A program made the position numbers and the translations under genes. The notes under the pieces are model-generated. The model saw only the letters and a list, made by a program, of their open reading frames with translations, was not told where the DNA came from and ran no database searches. Positions 50,985-62,639 of a DNA stretch of 64,000 nucleotides are shown one piece after another. Position 1 is the first letter of the stretch. Each line of letters begins with the position of its first letter. Origin of the DNA: Jaminaea rosea (taxonomy: Eukaryota > Basidiomycota > Exobasidiomycetes > Microstromatales); assembly GCF_003144245.1 (NCBI RefSeq), contig NW_020289977.1, forward strand, positions 868,001 through 932,000, written 5' to 3'.

Positions 50985-52544
50985 ATGGCAGAACCGACTC
51001 AGTCTACTGTGCACAAAGTCGAGCTCTACTGCTACGACCTCTCGGGCGGACTCGCCCGTCAGCTAAGCGCAGCGCTCCTCGGCGGACATCACATGGAGGC
51101 AGTCTGGCATACAAGCATTGTAGCACACGGCCAAGAAGTCTTCTTCGGCGGGGGCGAGGGCATCAGCATCACTGCGCCAGGGAGAAGTCATCACGGCAAT
51201 CCGGTCCAGGTGACCCAGCTAGGGCAGACGGAGATCGACAAGGAGACTTTCCAGATGCTTATTGATGACCTTCGGGAGAGATTCACGGCCAGCAGCTACA
51301 ACTTGTTCAACTACAACTGCAACAACTTCTCGGACGAGTTCAGCAAGATCCTGATTGGGTCAGGCATCCCGCAGCACATCCTCAACATGCCTGCCGACTT
51401 CCAGACGGCGCTGCGTAACATGTCCAATCGACCACAGGGAGGCATGGCAAACGGAGCACCGGCCGGCGGGCCTGCTCCTCCCCTCGGGGGCCTGGTGGAC
51501 ATGATCAATCAGCGAGCGCAGCAGTCGACGACATCGCAGCCTGCTGCGCCCCCGTCATCCGTTGCAGAGTCAAGCACCAACGCGCAGCCACACCCGCACG
51601 ACAGTCTCTCACCACCCATCACCTCACTCTCCTCCCTCCCGGCATCGCCCACCTACTTCATCGCCTCGCCGATCAAGCCCGATGCGCTGGCTCGCTCACT
51701 AGACGAGCACATCCGTGCGGTCCGTTCACCGGATTTCAATGCAAAGGCAGACCTGCAGGAGGCCCGAAAAATCATCGTCAAGGAGGCGCTTCCATGGATC
51801 CAGGACGGTAGCGGCAGTAGCGCTGTGGGCAAAGTTGCGGCACGGAGGAATGTGGATGCCCAACTAGCACAGCGATGGCGCAAGGCTAATGATGTCTTGT
51901 GCGCTCAGCTGCCTACAGCGGCCCTCTTCCCCCTCGTCGATCTGCTGCGTCATGCCGCTGCCGATGGCAATGCCGCCAATCACAGCACGTACAACAACGC
52001 GCAACTCTTCTCTTCGGCCCTTGAGAGCTTGGCACCCAAGCTTGGCAAGACGCAAGGACCAGATGAAGCAAGGTCGACCTGGATGACCACCATGTATTTG
52101 CTGGCAAACCTCTCGGCGAACAAGGGCGACGGGGGCGCTGCAGGGATCACGCTGCTGGTGGCTGGATTGCTACACGCGGATCTAAAAGTGGCAAATGTAG
52201 CAGCCACGGCAGCGTACAATCTCTGCCTTGTGCTATCCGAGCGGTTGCGTCAACCCAATTCGGCTTCGGTAGAAGAGGTGGCTCTGGAGGTGCTCACCGC
52301 CCTCCTCGAGGCTCTGAAGCGAACCGACCTGCAAGCGGATACGGTCCATCGTATCGCTGCGAGTTTGATGAGGGTAATGTGGCGCTTCCCCGATTTGGAG
52401 GCTCTCACGGGTTTGGCAGAAGTGCTTGAGGCTTCAGAGGTTCTAAAGGAGGCGGGGCGAAGGGATAATGTGGTTGGTGCGGGGAGCGACAGGGTGGCGA
52501 TCGAGGCACTGCTCAAAGACTGCGAGCGCTTGATGAGAACGTAG
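50985..52544 (+). CDS. DeSI-type (PPPDE) peptidase fused to a PUL domain
   Basis: Single exon, 519 residues from the ATG at 50985. The first 150 residues are the PPPDE/DeSI domain, a papain-like fold that removes SUMO or ubiquitin: VHKVELYCYDLSGGLARQLS, the catalytic His in MEAVWHTSIVAHGQEVFFG, and the Cys in YNYNCNNFSDEFSKILIG-like sequence (NYNCNNFSDEF). The C-terminal half (about 230-519) looks like a PUL domain, the armadillo-like Cdc48/p97-binding domain of Ufd3/PLAA: IVKEALPWIQD, LFPLVDLLRHAA, TLLEALKRT-type helices and a final LLKDCERLM. A thioredoxin domain often sits between the two in other fungi but is not seen here. Suggests ubiquitin/SUMO processing near Cdc48. Confidence 0.85.
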   Translation: MAEPTQSTVHKVELYCYDLSGGLARQLSAALLGGHHMEAVWHTSIVAHGQEVFFGGGEGISITAPGRSHHGNPVQVTQLGQTEIDKETFQMLIDDLRERFTASSYNLFNYNCNNFSDEFSKILIGSGIPQHILNMPADFQTALRNMSNRPQGGMANGAPAGGPAPPLGGLVDMINQRAQQSTTSQPAAPPSSVAESSTNAQPHPHDSLSPPITSLSSLPASPTYFIASPIKPDALARSLDEHIRAVRSPDFNAKADLQEARKIIVKEALPWIQDGSGSSAVGKVAARRNVDAQLAQRWRKANDVLCAQLPTAALFPLVDLLRHAAADGNAANHSTYNNAQLFSSALESLAPKLGKTQGPDEARSTWMTTMYLLANLSANKGDGGAAGITLLVAGLLHADLKVANVAATAAYNLCLVLSERLRQPNSASVEEVALEVLTALLEALKRTDLQADTVHRIAASLMRVMWRFPDLEALTGLAEVLEASEVLKEAGRRDNVVGAGSDRVAIEALLKDCERLMRT

Positions 52545-52670
52545 AGAGCGGAGCCGTCAGGCGTGTTTAGATAGCTGTTACACGATTGCTTATACCATTG
52601 CGCGATAATCGTACATCGTCTCATCTTCAATGTCCGCCCGGCTTGCCTCCTCACCCGTCTCCCCGCGCCC

Positions 52671-54740
52671 TCAATCCCTCATCAGCGCCCCCACGATATG
52701 CCTCACCCGCAGCTGCTTCAAATCGGTGTATGTCTGGCCCACACCTACAAAATAGATCGGCAACCCGGTAACCGACGTAGCGGTCAGCGCCGTGCCGACC
52801 TTATCGTCGATGGTATCAAACTTGGTAAGGAGCATCCCATCCAATCCTCTAGCCGCATCGCCACTCTTTCCCGAGAAGTCTCGCAGAGACTTGTCGAAGC
52901 GGGTCAGCTGGTCTACCGCCTCGTTGCCCACCAGCGCTTCTCCGACGAATACGACCCTGTCTGGCTCGTTATGGGCGACCAGCTTGGCTAGGGCTCGCAT
53001 GAGGGGCTCGTTGTCTTGCATGCGGCCTGCCGTGTCGATGAGGACCACGTCAAAGCCGGATTGGCGGGCGTAGCTAAGCGCAGAGGCGGCGATGCCTGCT
53101 GCATCCTTGCCATAGCCTCGCTCATAGAGCTCAAGCTTTGCGCCACCGCCGGGAAGGGAATCCTTGACCTGGGACCCGCCGACGCTGAGCTCCCCGAGAT
53201 TGCGGACGTGCACGCGTAGCTGCTCCACAGCGCCCGAACGGAAAGTATCGCATGCTGCGATTAGGACGCGTTTCTGGTTCTGGAGAAGCCAGAAGCAGAC
53301 TTTTGCCAGATTGGTCGACTTGCCTACTCCATTAACGCCGACGAAGGCGAGGGCGTAGGGCTGTTTCTGCTTGCTGGCATCTTGGCGAGACAGCTTGTCG
53401 TTGATCTCAAGGAGGAGGTCTGTCGAGTTGCGCGGCGTCAGGACGCGGGTGATTGCATCTTCCAATGCTGTGCGAACCTCCTTCTTGACCGAGCCGAACG
53501 TGGATAGGGTCTTGCCCTCGAGGGAGCGACCGACAGAGGCGCACAGGCGCTGCGCTACGTCTGCGGCTACATTCTTGGATTGGAGGTGCGATTGCATGGC
53601 TGCCAGGGTAGGTTGAAGGTCGGCTGCCGTGAGTGAATGGCCTGAGCCGGTAAGGCGCGAGAAAAGGGAGCTACCTGCGGACGAACTCTTGCCGGTCAGG
53701 CCTGAGAGGAAGCCGCCGCTCTTCGATGGGGCACTTGTCGCTGGACCCTCGTCGTCTTCTTCATCGCTTTCATCGCTCTCCTCGTCTACGTCGAGAGCAT
53801 CGGCCACCTCATACATGCCGTTCTCCCCGACCGTCCCCATGCTCCTCTCATCGACCCAACCTTGCAGGGTGCCCTTCTCTTCCTGCTCCTCAACGCCCGG
53901 AGTCGAGGGCCCTCCATTGCTAAAGTCGAGTTGACTAGCATCGCCCACTGCAATCGCATTTCCGTTTGCATCCCACTTGCGCATCTCCTTTGCTGCTCCC
54001 CCTGCCTTCTTCTTGTTGGGCGTCGCCTCCCCGCTGCCAGGCGTGGCCGTCCCGCTCGCAGTGCGCGACTGCTGTTGGGCCTTTTTCTTACCCCTGGCTC
54101 CTGGTGGTCCGAGGTCGACGCCCTTGAGTCGGGACTTGAGTGCTTCAATGTTCTTGGCTATGGCCGCATCGTCATTGCTGGCGCCAGGTGTGGCTCCCTT
54201 CTTTCCCGGCTTGTCGGTCGATGATGGAAGGGCAGCAGGCGCTGAGGGGGACTGAGGAGCTGCTTTGGCTGCTGAGCGAGCTTGCAGTGCCGCGTCCCTC
54301 TCGAGTTTTCTGAGCGTAGAAGTGAAGACAGAGTCCCAGTCCTTGAGCGCAGCAGCCAGTTGAGCTCTAGCCTCGGCGGTGAGCCTAGCAGATCCGGCCG
54401 AGATGGAAGGTCGCGTGCTAGCCAGGATTGCGCTCAGAAACGGCTTGAACAAGTCGAGGAACAGTGCCTTTACCTGCGCAAGCAAAGTAGGAATGTAGGC
54501 CAAATGCAGGATACGCTGATGAACAGCGACGAATGCGAGCCCATAGTCGTTGGCAAGGGCCCATCGACACGAATAGCCGCCAGAGTCGAATCGCTCATCT
54601 TCGTCTCCCTTTGCGCGCGACTCGATGAAGGCAGTACGGATCAGGGCAGGGATGGGCGATGTCTGCTGGAAGGTCGGAACAAATGACTTGGACCAGAGGA
54701 CAAGGCCAGATGAGTGGACTACCGTGAAGTGGTCGAGCAT
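52671..54740 (-). CDS. SRP101: Signal recognition particle receptor subunit alpha
   Basis: Single exon, 689 residues from the ATG at 54740. The receptor docks SRP with its ribosome at the ER membrane and hydrolyses GTP with SRP54. The N-terminal longin-like SRX domain begins MLDHFTVVHSSGLVLWSKSF, which binds the beta subunit. A long charged linker follows. The NG domain has the P-loop GVNGVGKSTNLAK (about 465), DTFRSGAVEQL, DTAGRMQDNEPLMRALAKL (about 570), TKFDTIDDKVGTAL and the closing GVGQTYTDLKQL, so all GTPase motifs are intact. Length fits the fungal receptor (about 600-700). It is divergent from the ELMO gene over 292 bases. Confidence 0.95.
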   Translation of the reverse strand: MLDHFTVVHSSGLVLWSKSFVPTFQQTSPIPALIRTAFIESRAKGDEDERFDSGGYSCRWALANDYGLAFVAVHQRILHLAYIPTLLAQVKALFLDLFKPFLSAILASTRPSISAGSARLTAEARAQLAAALKDWDSVFTSTLRKLERDAALQARSAAKAAPQSPSAPAALPSSTDKPGKKGATPGASNDDAAIAKNIEALKSRLKGVDLGPPGARGKKKAQQQSRTASGTATPGSGEATPNKKKAGGAAKEMRKWDANGNAIAVGDASQLDFSNGGPSTPGVEEQEEKGTLQGWVDERSMGTVGENGMYEVADALDVDEESDESDEEDDEGPATSAPSKSGGFLSGLTGKSSSAGSSLFSRLTGSGHSLTAADLQPTLAAMQSHLQSKNVAADVAQRLCASVGRSLEGKTLSTFGSVKKEVRTALEDAITRVLTPRNSTDLLLEINDKLSRQDASKQKQPYALAFVGVNGVGKSTNLAKVCFWLLQNQKRVLIAACDTFRSGAVEQLRVHVRNLGELSVGGSQVKDSLPGGGAKLELYERGYGKDAAGIAASALSYARQSGFDVVLIDTAGRMQDNEPLMRALAKLVAHNEPDRVVFVGEALVGNEAVDQLTRFDKSLRDFSGKSGDAARGLDGMLLTKFDTIDDKVGTALTATSVTGLPIYFVGVGQTYTDLKQLRVRHIVGALMRD

Positions 54741-55032
54741 CTTGGCGCTGTGGTGATGACGATGACGATGATGATGCAGTCGTAGGGAGCGGAAGGAAGT
54801 CGAGTCGAGGCGCGCCACTTCTCCGTCTCTGATTGCTCCGTGGTCGTGGTCTGGGCGTCAAAGACGTGGAGAGAGGCGCGGAGAGACGGCGTGGGGCCAA
54901 GGGGCGCAGCGGCGACGGTTTGAGGGCGCCATTGTCGGCTCAAGTGTTGGAGCCGCTGCCGCCGCTTGGCCTCTTGCACTCCTTCCATCACTTCTCGATT
55001 CTCTTAACGACCGACACGACTACCACGTCCAT

Positions 55033-57936
55033 ATGGCCACGTATACCCAAAGGGCGCTGGGCCACGCCTCACCTTCGACACCCTCACCCCAGACGAATTC
55101 TCAGTCTTCCACGCCTCCAGCAAACAGCCGCTATGTCCCCGCCGTACCTCCGTCATCCAACGCAGATCCTCGACGCCCGTCGACAACTTCGCAGACGTCC
55201 AACTCGATAGCCAAGATCAACACTGTCAGTTACCGCAATGCGACTATCAAGGCCCAGATTGATACCACGATGATGGTCTCGGATGTCATTCGGCAGCTAT
55301 GCGCCAATGCTCACCTAGGGGTGCAGGAGCCCCCGGCCCTCTTTGCTCTGCGAGACGAGGATGATGACGAGCTCATCGATGATGCTAATCTGGCTAGAAA
55401 GATTGAATCAGGCGCTAGCTTCAAGTGAGAGTCACTTTCTCGTTAAAGAGTTGATTGCAGCTACTGACGACATCTCCTCGCGCCGCTTCCCCTTAGATTG
55501 ACCGCCTCTCCTCTCATCGAGGCGGCCGAGATGGTAGACAAGCTCTCCTCACGCGACGACCGCACGCTCAAAATGGCGACCTACACCCTACAGCGACTCA
55601 TTCGCGAGCCACCCTTCACGGCCGAGTTCATTCGCAGAGGCGGCCTCGCCGAGCTCATCGGTGTAGTACACGCTCAGTCGAGCGGCAACACGCTCGCTTA
55701 CGCCTTGACGAGCTGTCAGAACCTCCTCGAGGCAACCGATGATGGCGCACAAGGCCTCGACGGGGCTTTTATGGCCAAGGTCGTGCGCATCCTTGTCGAG
55801 ACGGAGAGGATCAATGTTTGCAGACCAGCAACGGCTATCCTCAAGAAGCTCGTCGTCGCTGGGCCATCTACCGAGCCTCATTCTGCGGGCAGCGCTGGAT
55901 CACGCAGCAGCGGTAGCAGCGCTGGTGGCTTTGAGGCCGTGTTCGAAAAGATCCGCAAGGAGCCGGCCTTCTTGCCCACTCTCGTACACAGGCTGGCAAG
56001 CGCAGATGCGACGCTGTGCCTCTATTCCCTCTCGCTGCTGAATAGCCTCATGCGGCATGTGACCGACGCCCTCTTTGACGACTTCAATACGGAGCTCGAG
56101 AAGCTGGGCACATCAGCCGCCGTAGCGAGGTTGATGGACTCGACGCGCGGGGAAGAGCTCGCTACCTCCATTCTCGAGTATCAGAACAACATCATACGAG
56201 TGCTTCACCACCGTCTCGTCACGCCCGTCACTCCAACGGACAAGCGACATGTCACGGCGCTCACCTACATCTGGAGACAGGCAAAGATCACAGAAGAGGC
56301 AACCTCAGACTCTCCTGCCAGGATGACGCCTTCGTCATCTACCTCGTCGTCCAACCTGCGCTCCTCGCTGAATAACAGCGACGCCCACACGCAGGGAGAG
56401 ATACCCCCCTCCGCTTCATCCACGTCTTCGTCGTCAAATCGTAAGATCAAATGGCGCAAACTCGGCTTCCAGAACGAGAATGTGGCACGCGACTTCACTT
56501 CCACCGGCTGGCTCGGTCTGGAATGCTGCGACGCCTACATTCGTACAGATCCCGAGTCGTACAGTCAGGAGATCCTCGAGCAATTACACCGTCCGGAAAT
56601 CAAACGCTGTCCTTGGGGTCGTGCTTCTACAGCAGTTGTAGAGATGCTGGCCGATCACTGGGGTATCAGTGAGGGGTACAGCACAGCAGCTATGGGCTTC
56701 AAGCCCTACCTCCTCTCCCTACCGCGCGTCCACTATCTGGCCGTCCGCTTCTTCCTTCGAATATGGACCGAGTCTGGCGCTGTCTCCTCAGACTTCCCAC
56801 GCGTCGCAGCTCTTGTGCGGAGCCAAGTGCGCTATGCTCTGCGCGACGAGTCAGGAACGCAGTGGGCCGACGTGCGACGCTCCTTCCTCGAAGCGGAATA
56901 CCGATCCGTGCGTGATCGGCAGATGAGGGAGCTAGAGATGGAAGACGACTACGCCTCTCAGCCTGCGATCAGGAGCCTGAGAGCTAGGCTGTACAGGGAG
57001 AGCTACGACTTTGTGAGAACGCAGAGGGTGCAGTGCCTTCTCGAGGGAGCTTGGTTCCGTACGCCAAGTGGGACCAGGTTTGGGGGCACGATGCCTGCGT
57101 CCAGCACCGCTGGCACCGCTGCAGCAGGAGGAAGTGCGGCGCCTACGGTGGGACGACGACGCTCGTCGCACGGTATCACGCCTCCCACCAGCGGGACAAG
57201 CAGTGGGTCGAGATTCGCTGCTGCCATGGGGTCGTCATCCAACTCAACGACGCCGGCATCATCACAGCCAGTCTGGCGCTTCTACCGCCTTTCCCCAAAT
57301 CGTAGGTACTTGCACTACCGCGAATCTAATGTGCACGACCCCACGACGCCGGCTACCTCAGCTTCATCGGCAGCTGCATCTCTAGCGCCAGTCCGAAGCG
57401 GGCTAGACGACTTGCCACAACGCATCGATCTGTCCAAAGTGACGGACATTGCATTGCACACGGCGACGAGCATGGTGCCCCTTCCTGGTAGCGGAGGCAT
57501 CAATGGGGTCCATCACACCTCTCCCGCTGCAAGCAGCTCTGCCTCCCTCAACAATTCGTTCAGCCTCCTCGGTTCCCCCGACTCTTCCCTCGCAGACCTG
57601 ATCTGCGTCAGCGAGGCTCAGTACGCAGAATGGGTCGACGGGCTCAGCATGCTGCGAGGCAGCTCTGACTCCACCCACCCCACCTCCTTCGGAAACAACA
57701 GCGTCCCTCCCACACCAACGACCGTTGCCGGTACTGCCCCCAGTAGCGCTGGCGGAAGTGGTAGCGGCAACGCGATAGTCCACACAACGATGACGGGCGA
57801 GCAGATCCAAGCGTTAGCGGATATAGCATTGAAGGTCAAGATGCTCGACTTGACCGGGGAGAAGGTCGAGGTGCCCAGCGGTGTGGCTGCGCCGAGCTTG
57901 CCGGCCAATTTGGACTTTTGGTTTTCGGATATCTAA
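55033..57936 (+). CDS. ELMO/CED-12 domain protein
   Basis: Exons 55033-55424 and 55497-57936 give 943 residues; the intron splits a codon for lysine (SGASFK|LTAS). ELMO proteins act with DOCK-type exchange factors to activate Rac or Arf GTPases in cell polarity and uptake. The N-terminal part starts disordered, then a ubiquitin-like region (IKAQIDTTMMVSDVIRQLCA) and armadillo-type helices (TYTLQRLIREPPFTAEFIRRGGLAELIGVV). The ELMO core includes WRKLGFQNENVARDFTSTGWLGLECCDAYI and HYLAVRFFLRIWTESGA. A C-terminal PH-like domain follows (WRFYRLSPNRRYLHYRE), ending in DFWFSDI. Serine/threonine-rich loops interrupt it. The partner DOCK gene is not in the window. Confidence 0.87.
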
Positions 57937-58256
57937 GGGCGGCGGTGACGTGGGACTTTGCGTGTTATGTACAGAGTTCATCGGGCTTGGAGTGAAGGGG
58001 CCCTCTGGTCGCCTCCTCGGTCCTTTGATTGGCGATCTTGTCCCAGATATTATTGTGGCCTGGCCCATTCGACCGTCTCTCTATTCGCCTCGGCAGTTGC
58101 AATGCGATAATGAGATACCCATCCTGACATGATGCAGCCTCGGGAGCTCGAGCGACAACGCATGCATACCACGGCCGCTAGGGCGGCGCTATACGTGGCG
58201 CAGCTGACAGTGCAAAGTCGTTCATGCGTGGCTAGGGATGCAGCCGTGATGGCCGC
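57937..58256. other. Intergenic between converging genes
   Basis: 320 bases between the ELMO stop and the AP-2 sigma stop; both genes transcribe toward it. No gene or unusual feature. Confidence 0.6.
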
Positions 58257-58925
58257 CTACTCGAGTCTCTCCACTACGGCGAATGAAGCGGGAACGTGTC
58301 AGTCCATGGCCCCATTGGCACTCTCGTCCGCATCCCACTCACAATACTCCAGCCTACTCAGGATCACCTGCTTGCTAGTCTCCTCAACATGACCACCAAG
58401 GAACATCTCATCCAGAATGGCGTAGACCTTGTAAAAGTTGAAGACGAGGTCCAGCTCGCAGACGTTGCCAAAGAAGGAATCTACGACGAGAGCCAATGGG
58501 TCAGCCCCGTAGGACGAAGGAGAGAGATGAGGTTCTCGGGCAGCGACGGCACTCACCGAGCACCTCGACGAAGAGATGAATGGCTTCCAAATAGGCGAGC
58601 TCGTTGTCATTGGCATCCACGCAGAAGCAGAAGAAGAGACCGGCGTAGCGGCGGTATACGATCTTGTAGTTGCGAAACTGCGTTCGAGGAGGAACATCGA
58701 CTCAGTCAGCAACCCGATCCAATTCTCAACATGCTCCTCCTCGCTCGTAGCATCGCAGCGCCTACTCACTTCAACAAAGTTGCTCTGATACTTCTGATCC
58801 CTCGGCGCGATGAGGCGGTGTATCTCGCCCTTGATCTTGACTTGCTCCTCTTCGCTGTAAGGTGTGTAGAACTTGGAAAGGCGGGATTTTCCCTGTCGAT
58901 TTTGAACAAGGATCATGCGGATCAT
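58257..58925 (-). CDS. APS2: AP-2 clathrin adaptor sigma subunit
   Basis: Minus strand exons 58770-58925, 58557-58677, 58343-58480 and 58257-58273 give 143 residues, the normal length of the sigma family. It is the small subunit of the plasma-membrane clathrin adaptor. Sequence runs [42 protein letters not shown], then across the splice [40 protein letters not shown], then [28 protein letters not shown] and [19 protein letters not shown]. The last exon has 17 bases (5 codons with stop); its intron has a strong donor GTGAGT, branch CTGAC and acceptor GTAG. The conserved VRNY-type block favours AP-2 over AP-1 sigma, but AP-1 sigma remains the near alternative. Confidence 0.93.
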
Positions 58926-59409
58926 AGTGTGGTCGGATCAAGGGGAAAGAAGAAGAGGCAGATAGGGTGACCTCTGGGAGAAAGAGGAGAGGCTGCCTTG
59001 GCAAAAGGAGTCCGAGATGGGTCGTCAATCGCAGGTGCAATCGAGGCGCTGCTGGTCGAGATCCTTGGGTGAGACGGTGCGCCTTGCTTTGGCTTTGCTT
59101 GACGAATTGATGCCTTGAGCACCTGTATGCGGATATGATGTTTGGGCTGTACAGACTTCCTCAAAGACCAAGCGATGGCAGCGAGCGCGAGGTAGAGGCG
59201 GTGATGGCGAGTGCGAGGTCGAAGAGGAACAAAGGAAAGCAAGCAGCTGCCCGCTCGCTCTCGGCCCGCCGCCTCCGCATCATCCACTCGACGCGCCTGT
59301 CCCATGGCCCGTGCTCGAGCCTGTTCTCATCCTCGCAGCTCACACTGCTCGTCACAGGCTTTATCGAGGACACCCGGCTGAATCGCATTACATTACAGGA
59401 TATCGCTCT
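58926..59409. other. Intergenic between AP-2 sigma and VPS38 genes
   Basis: Both genes are on the minus strand. This is the AP-2 sigma promoter and the VPS38 3' flank. Frames run through it in several directions with no domain. Confidence 0.5.
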
Positions 59410-62365
59410 TCACTGTCGGCCTCCCAGCGTTCTCGCAGTGGGAAGATTGCCAGGTTGCGGCGCCGGCTGACTATTCGGTACCTCGCTCTTGGCCCCGGCT
59501 TTGACCCGCGACCCACTGCCCCCTCCCGTCCATCCAAGCAGAGAGGCCGTCCATGACGCTGCGGGAGAGTGAGAATATTTCGCAGCTGGCTTCTTGTGCG
59601 ATGCTGACTCTGCGTCTGGCATAGGCGCAGCTGCCCCGTTGGTCATGATCTGTCCTCCTTCAGCCTTCATCCCCTCACCATCCGACGCCCTGCTCCCCTC
59701 GTCCGTATTACGTGGCTTCGAAGGTAGTACGATCATCTCCCCCTTCCCTGCCACCTTGTACCCACCGCGTCGCCTGTTCGGACTCTCGTTCGAGGCCGAG
59801 GCGGAAGAAGCGGTTGAGAGAGTAGACTTCGTCCCCACCTCCACTCCTCTCCCCTCGCCGCCACCAACGACGGATGGACCACCATTTCCGACTGTGACAT
59901 GGTCTCCATCGCTGGCATCGCGGGTATGAGCGATAGGAACAGCTATCGGCGAGCTGAGCGTGAGCAGTAGATTGTTGAGATTAGGCAGGAGGTGTCGCAA
60001 ATCCAAGACTGGCAGGCCGTGCGCGTTCATGAGCTGGTCGCGAAGGAGGAGCGTAAGTAAGGTCACTGACAAGCAACAGGCGTGCTCGAGCGCTGCTGCT
60101 CACCTGCTCAACATTCTTGTTCAACAGGAAGACGCCATACTCGAATCGATAGGCTTCTACGCCCTTGGAATAGAGCGGAAAGCTGCCGCAGCGGATGTTT
60201 CTAGTCAGCCTCTCTCATTCTATCTTGCCCCTTTCTCCGTTACGCCACAACTCACCTTCTGGGTCCATTCATCAAACTGATTCCGTCCCGCACCATAGCT
60301 CTACTCCCCCCGACGGCCACGTCGTAATGCAGCGGTGTCTCGAGATACGCCGAGACAAGCAAGACGAGTTGCGCTGCGAAGCCGAGGGCTGCGGCAACTT
60401 CGTCTTCGTCGATCTTGTTGTGGCGCGAGGGGGCAGAGAGAGCCGCAGCGGGCGAGTTTGGCAAGGTGCAGCCGCCGATAGAGAAGAGTAGCTCCGAGGG
60501 ATCGAGCAATTGGAGGGGATAGATGAGTGATAGGAGTTCGAGAAGATGGGCGCGGCGATTGTGCGTTAGAGCGTCGAGGTTGTGAAGGCGTGACCTGGAC
60601 AGGGGAGGGCAAGCGTCAGCACCATACTCGCCTCATGCGCTGCTGCGAAAGCCTCACCGTAGCTGAGCGATTTGGTCCAGCTCTCTCGCCGGTGAGTCGG
60701 AACCTTCCGTCCTCTGACGATGCAGCAAGTCCAGCCTTGCTCTCCTACGAGCTAGCGACTCCTTCTTCTCTTCTATCCTATGTCTGAGTTGCTTGATGCC
60801 CTCGCTCTCCACCTCAAGCGTTCGCTCCAACTCACTTAGGCCCCCCCTCGTATGCTCCCTCCGCCGTCTCAGCGCATGCATCCCGGTCTCATCCAGCAGG
60901 GCCTGATTCGCTTTCCCTCTGGCCCTTTGCTCCTCCCGGACCGTAGCGTCCACCTCGCTCTGCCCTTCAACGATGACCCGCAGCTGCTCCCGATCATAGC
61001 CCTGTAGCATTCTTGTCTCCCACTTGCTGCGCTCCAACACCTCCCTCTCGCGCTCCCGCTCGAGCTGCCAACGTTGCACTTGTTCGCGACGATCTTGGCT
61101 TTTCTTGGAGGCAGAGGAGGAAGAGAGAGTAGCGCTATCTTGCCGCGCATGACCCTTGCTACTGTCTCCAGTTGGCTGCCCAAGTGACTCTTCTTCGACG
61201 TCAGTCCCAACGGCGGCCTTGGAGTTACTGGTCCCTTTTCTCCGTCTCCCCTTCTTGATTGCTCGTATAGTACGGCTGCTCGATCTGCGTCTGTCCAGGC
61301 CAGGTCGCGAAGGTCCAGCCTTTGCCAAGCTAGTTCCAACCTGAGAGGAAGCAGAGAGGCTGCTGCTGAGCTCGAACGTCGTCTCCGAGTCGTAGCCTGT
61401 ATCTCTTTGTGACTCGCCGCCCTCATCTGAGGAGGTATCGCTGCCTTCTTCTGGCTCGCTGGCCGCTCCGCTCAGAATGCTGTTGTCGCCAATGTCCACG
61501 TCAACTTCGCCCATCGACCTTCGCTTGGTAGATCGAGCAGGTTGCGCTGCTCCTGTCTGTTCTACAACATCTGTAGCTGCGCTGTCCGGGACGAGGTAAT
61601 GAGTGACAGCATCTCGCGCTCGATGGTCATTGGCGGCAAGGCGTTGCTGCGCGACCTTTGCAACCTCTTGAGTCTGCGATGGTGAAGCTTTTGAGTCGAG
61701 TCGTTCCAGCTTCGTGAGAGCGTTGTTCTCGCTGCGATCGGTCGAGCCGGACCAAACGGAAGACTTGAGGCCGAGGATCAGCGAGTTGGGCGGGAGTCTT
61801 GCGGCTGCTGGAGATGAGAGCTGGAAAAACAATTGAAGTCGGTCAGCCAGGAAAGCTCTACCTTTGACGTGACCTGAGTCGTACGCACCCCTCCTGGAAT
61901 CCTCTGCAAGCCATTCAGATCCACATCTCTCTCCCATGCGCACTCCCATATTGCTGCAGCATCCTCTTCCTGCTGCTGAGGCAGTGACTTCTTTGCCCAA
62001 GCGGCTATTTGTACGCGAGACAGACCGAGGGAGTCAAGCGACTTGGAAGAAGAAGCGCAGCTACGAGCGCGCTCGTTCAGGTCGATTGGCCAGTCAGCAT
62101 TGACGGCAGGCCGAGAGGGATGGGTGATGAAGGGGAAAGGCTGCGACGACTCCTCTGTCGGCTGGTTGAAGGAGAGAGCAAGCGAGACGTGGTATAGCTG
62201 CGCCGAATGATGTGGGGGTGGAGCACCAGATCCGTTGGAATGGGTGGTAGTGATGAAGTTGCGGACATGCAATGATACGATGTGCCGTATGCGCCGAGAT
62301 GACGATGAATTGTGGAGCCAAGGAGGAGGTGAATGAGGCTGCTGGCCCGATGAGGAGGACGCCAT
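59410..62365 (-). CDS. VPS38: VPS38/UVRAG-like subunit of PI3-kinase complex II
   Basis: Minus strand exons 61889-62365, 60658-61820, 60256-60594, 60104-60182 and 59410-60033 give 893 residues. UVRAG/VPS38 joins VPS34, VPS15 and ATG6 in the complex that makes PI3P on endosomes. The N-terminal C2-like part has SRRIRHIVSLHVRNF and, across the splice, WERDVDLNGLQRIPGG and LPPNSLILGL. A charged, serine-rich stretch leads to a coiled coil (REHTRGGLSELERTLEVESEGIKQLRHRIEEKKE, about 430-470 of the second exon). The C-terminal part, rebuilt across three short introns, reads LIYPLQLLDPSELLFSI, AYLETPLHYDVAVGGSRAMVRDGISL, FPLYSKGVEAYRFEYGVFLLNKNVEQLM and LRHLLPNLNNLLLTL, typical of UVRAG/VPS38. The last 150 residues are low complexity. 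ATG14 is the near alternative but lacks this end block. Confidence 0.86.
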
Positions 62366-62639
62366 GATGCAGCGAGGTCTCAGCGAGCGAGGTTGTAGAA
62401 GTGATAGCTGCTCATGTGTGTCACTGCTCTGATGAGGAGGCTCGAGGCGTGTGATCTTGCTCAGATAGAAAGAAGTAAGGTCGAGGCAAAGGAAAGAGGG
62501 GCCGTCGGATCTGTCGATGTGTTGCTTTGCCGCCCTCGCGCCAAGTCAAGTCGATTGTCGCATGGCCCGTTCGCACTTTTCGACTTCGCCGGCAGCTCAA
62601 CGTCCGCCGCTCCTCCTTCTCCACTCGCCCCTCACGATC

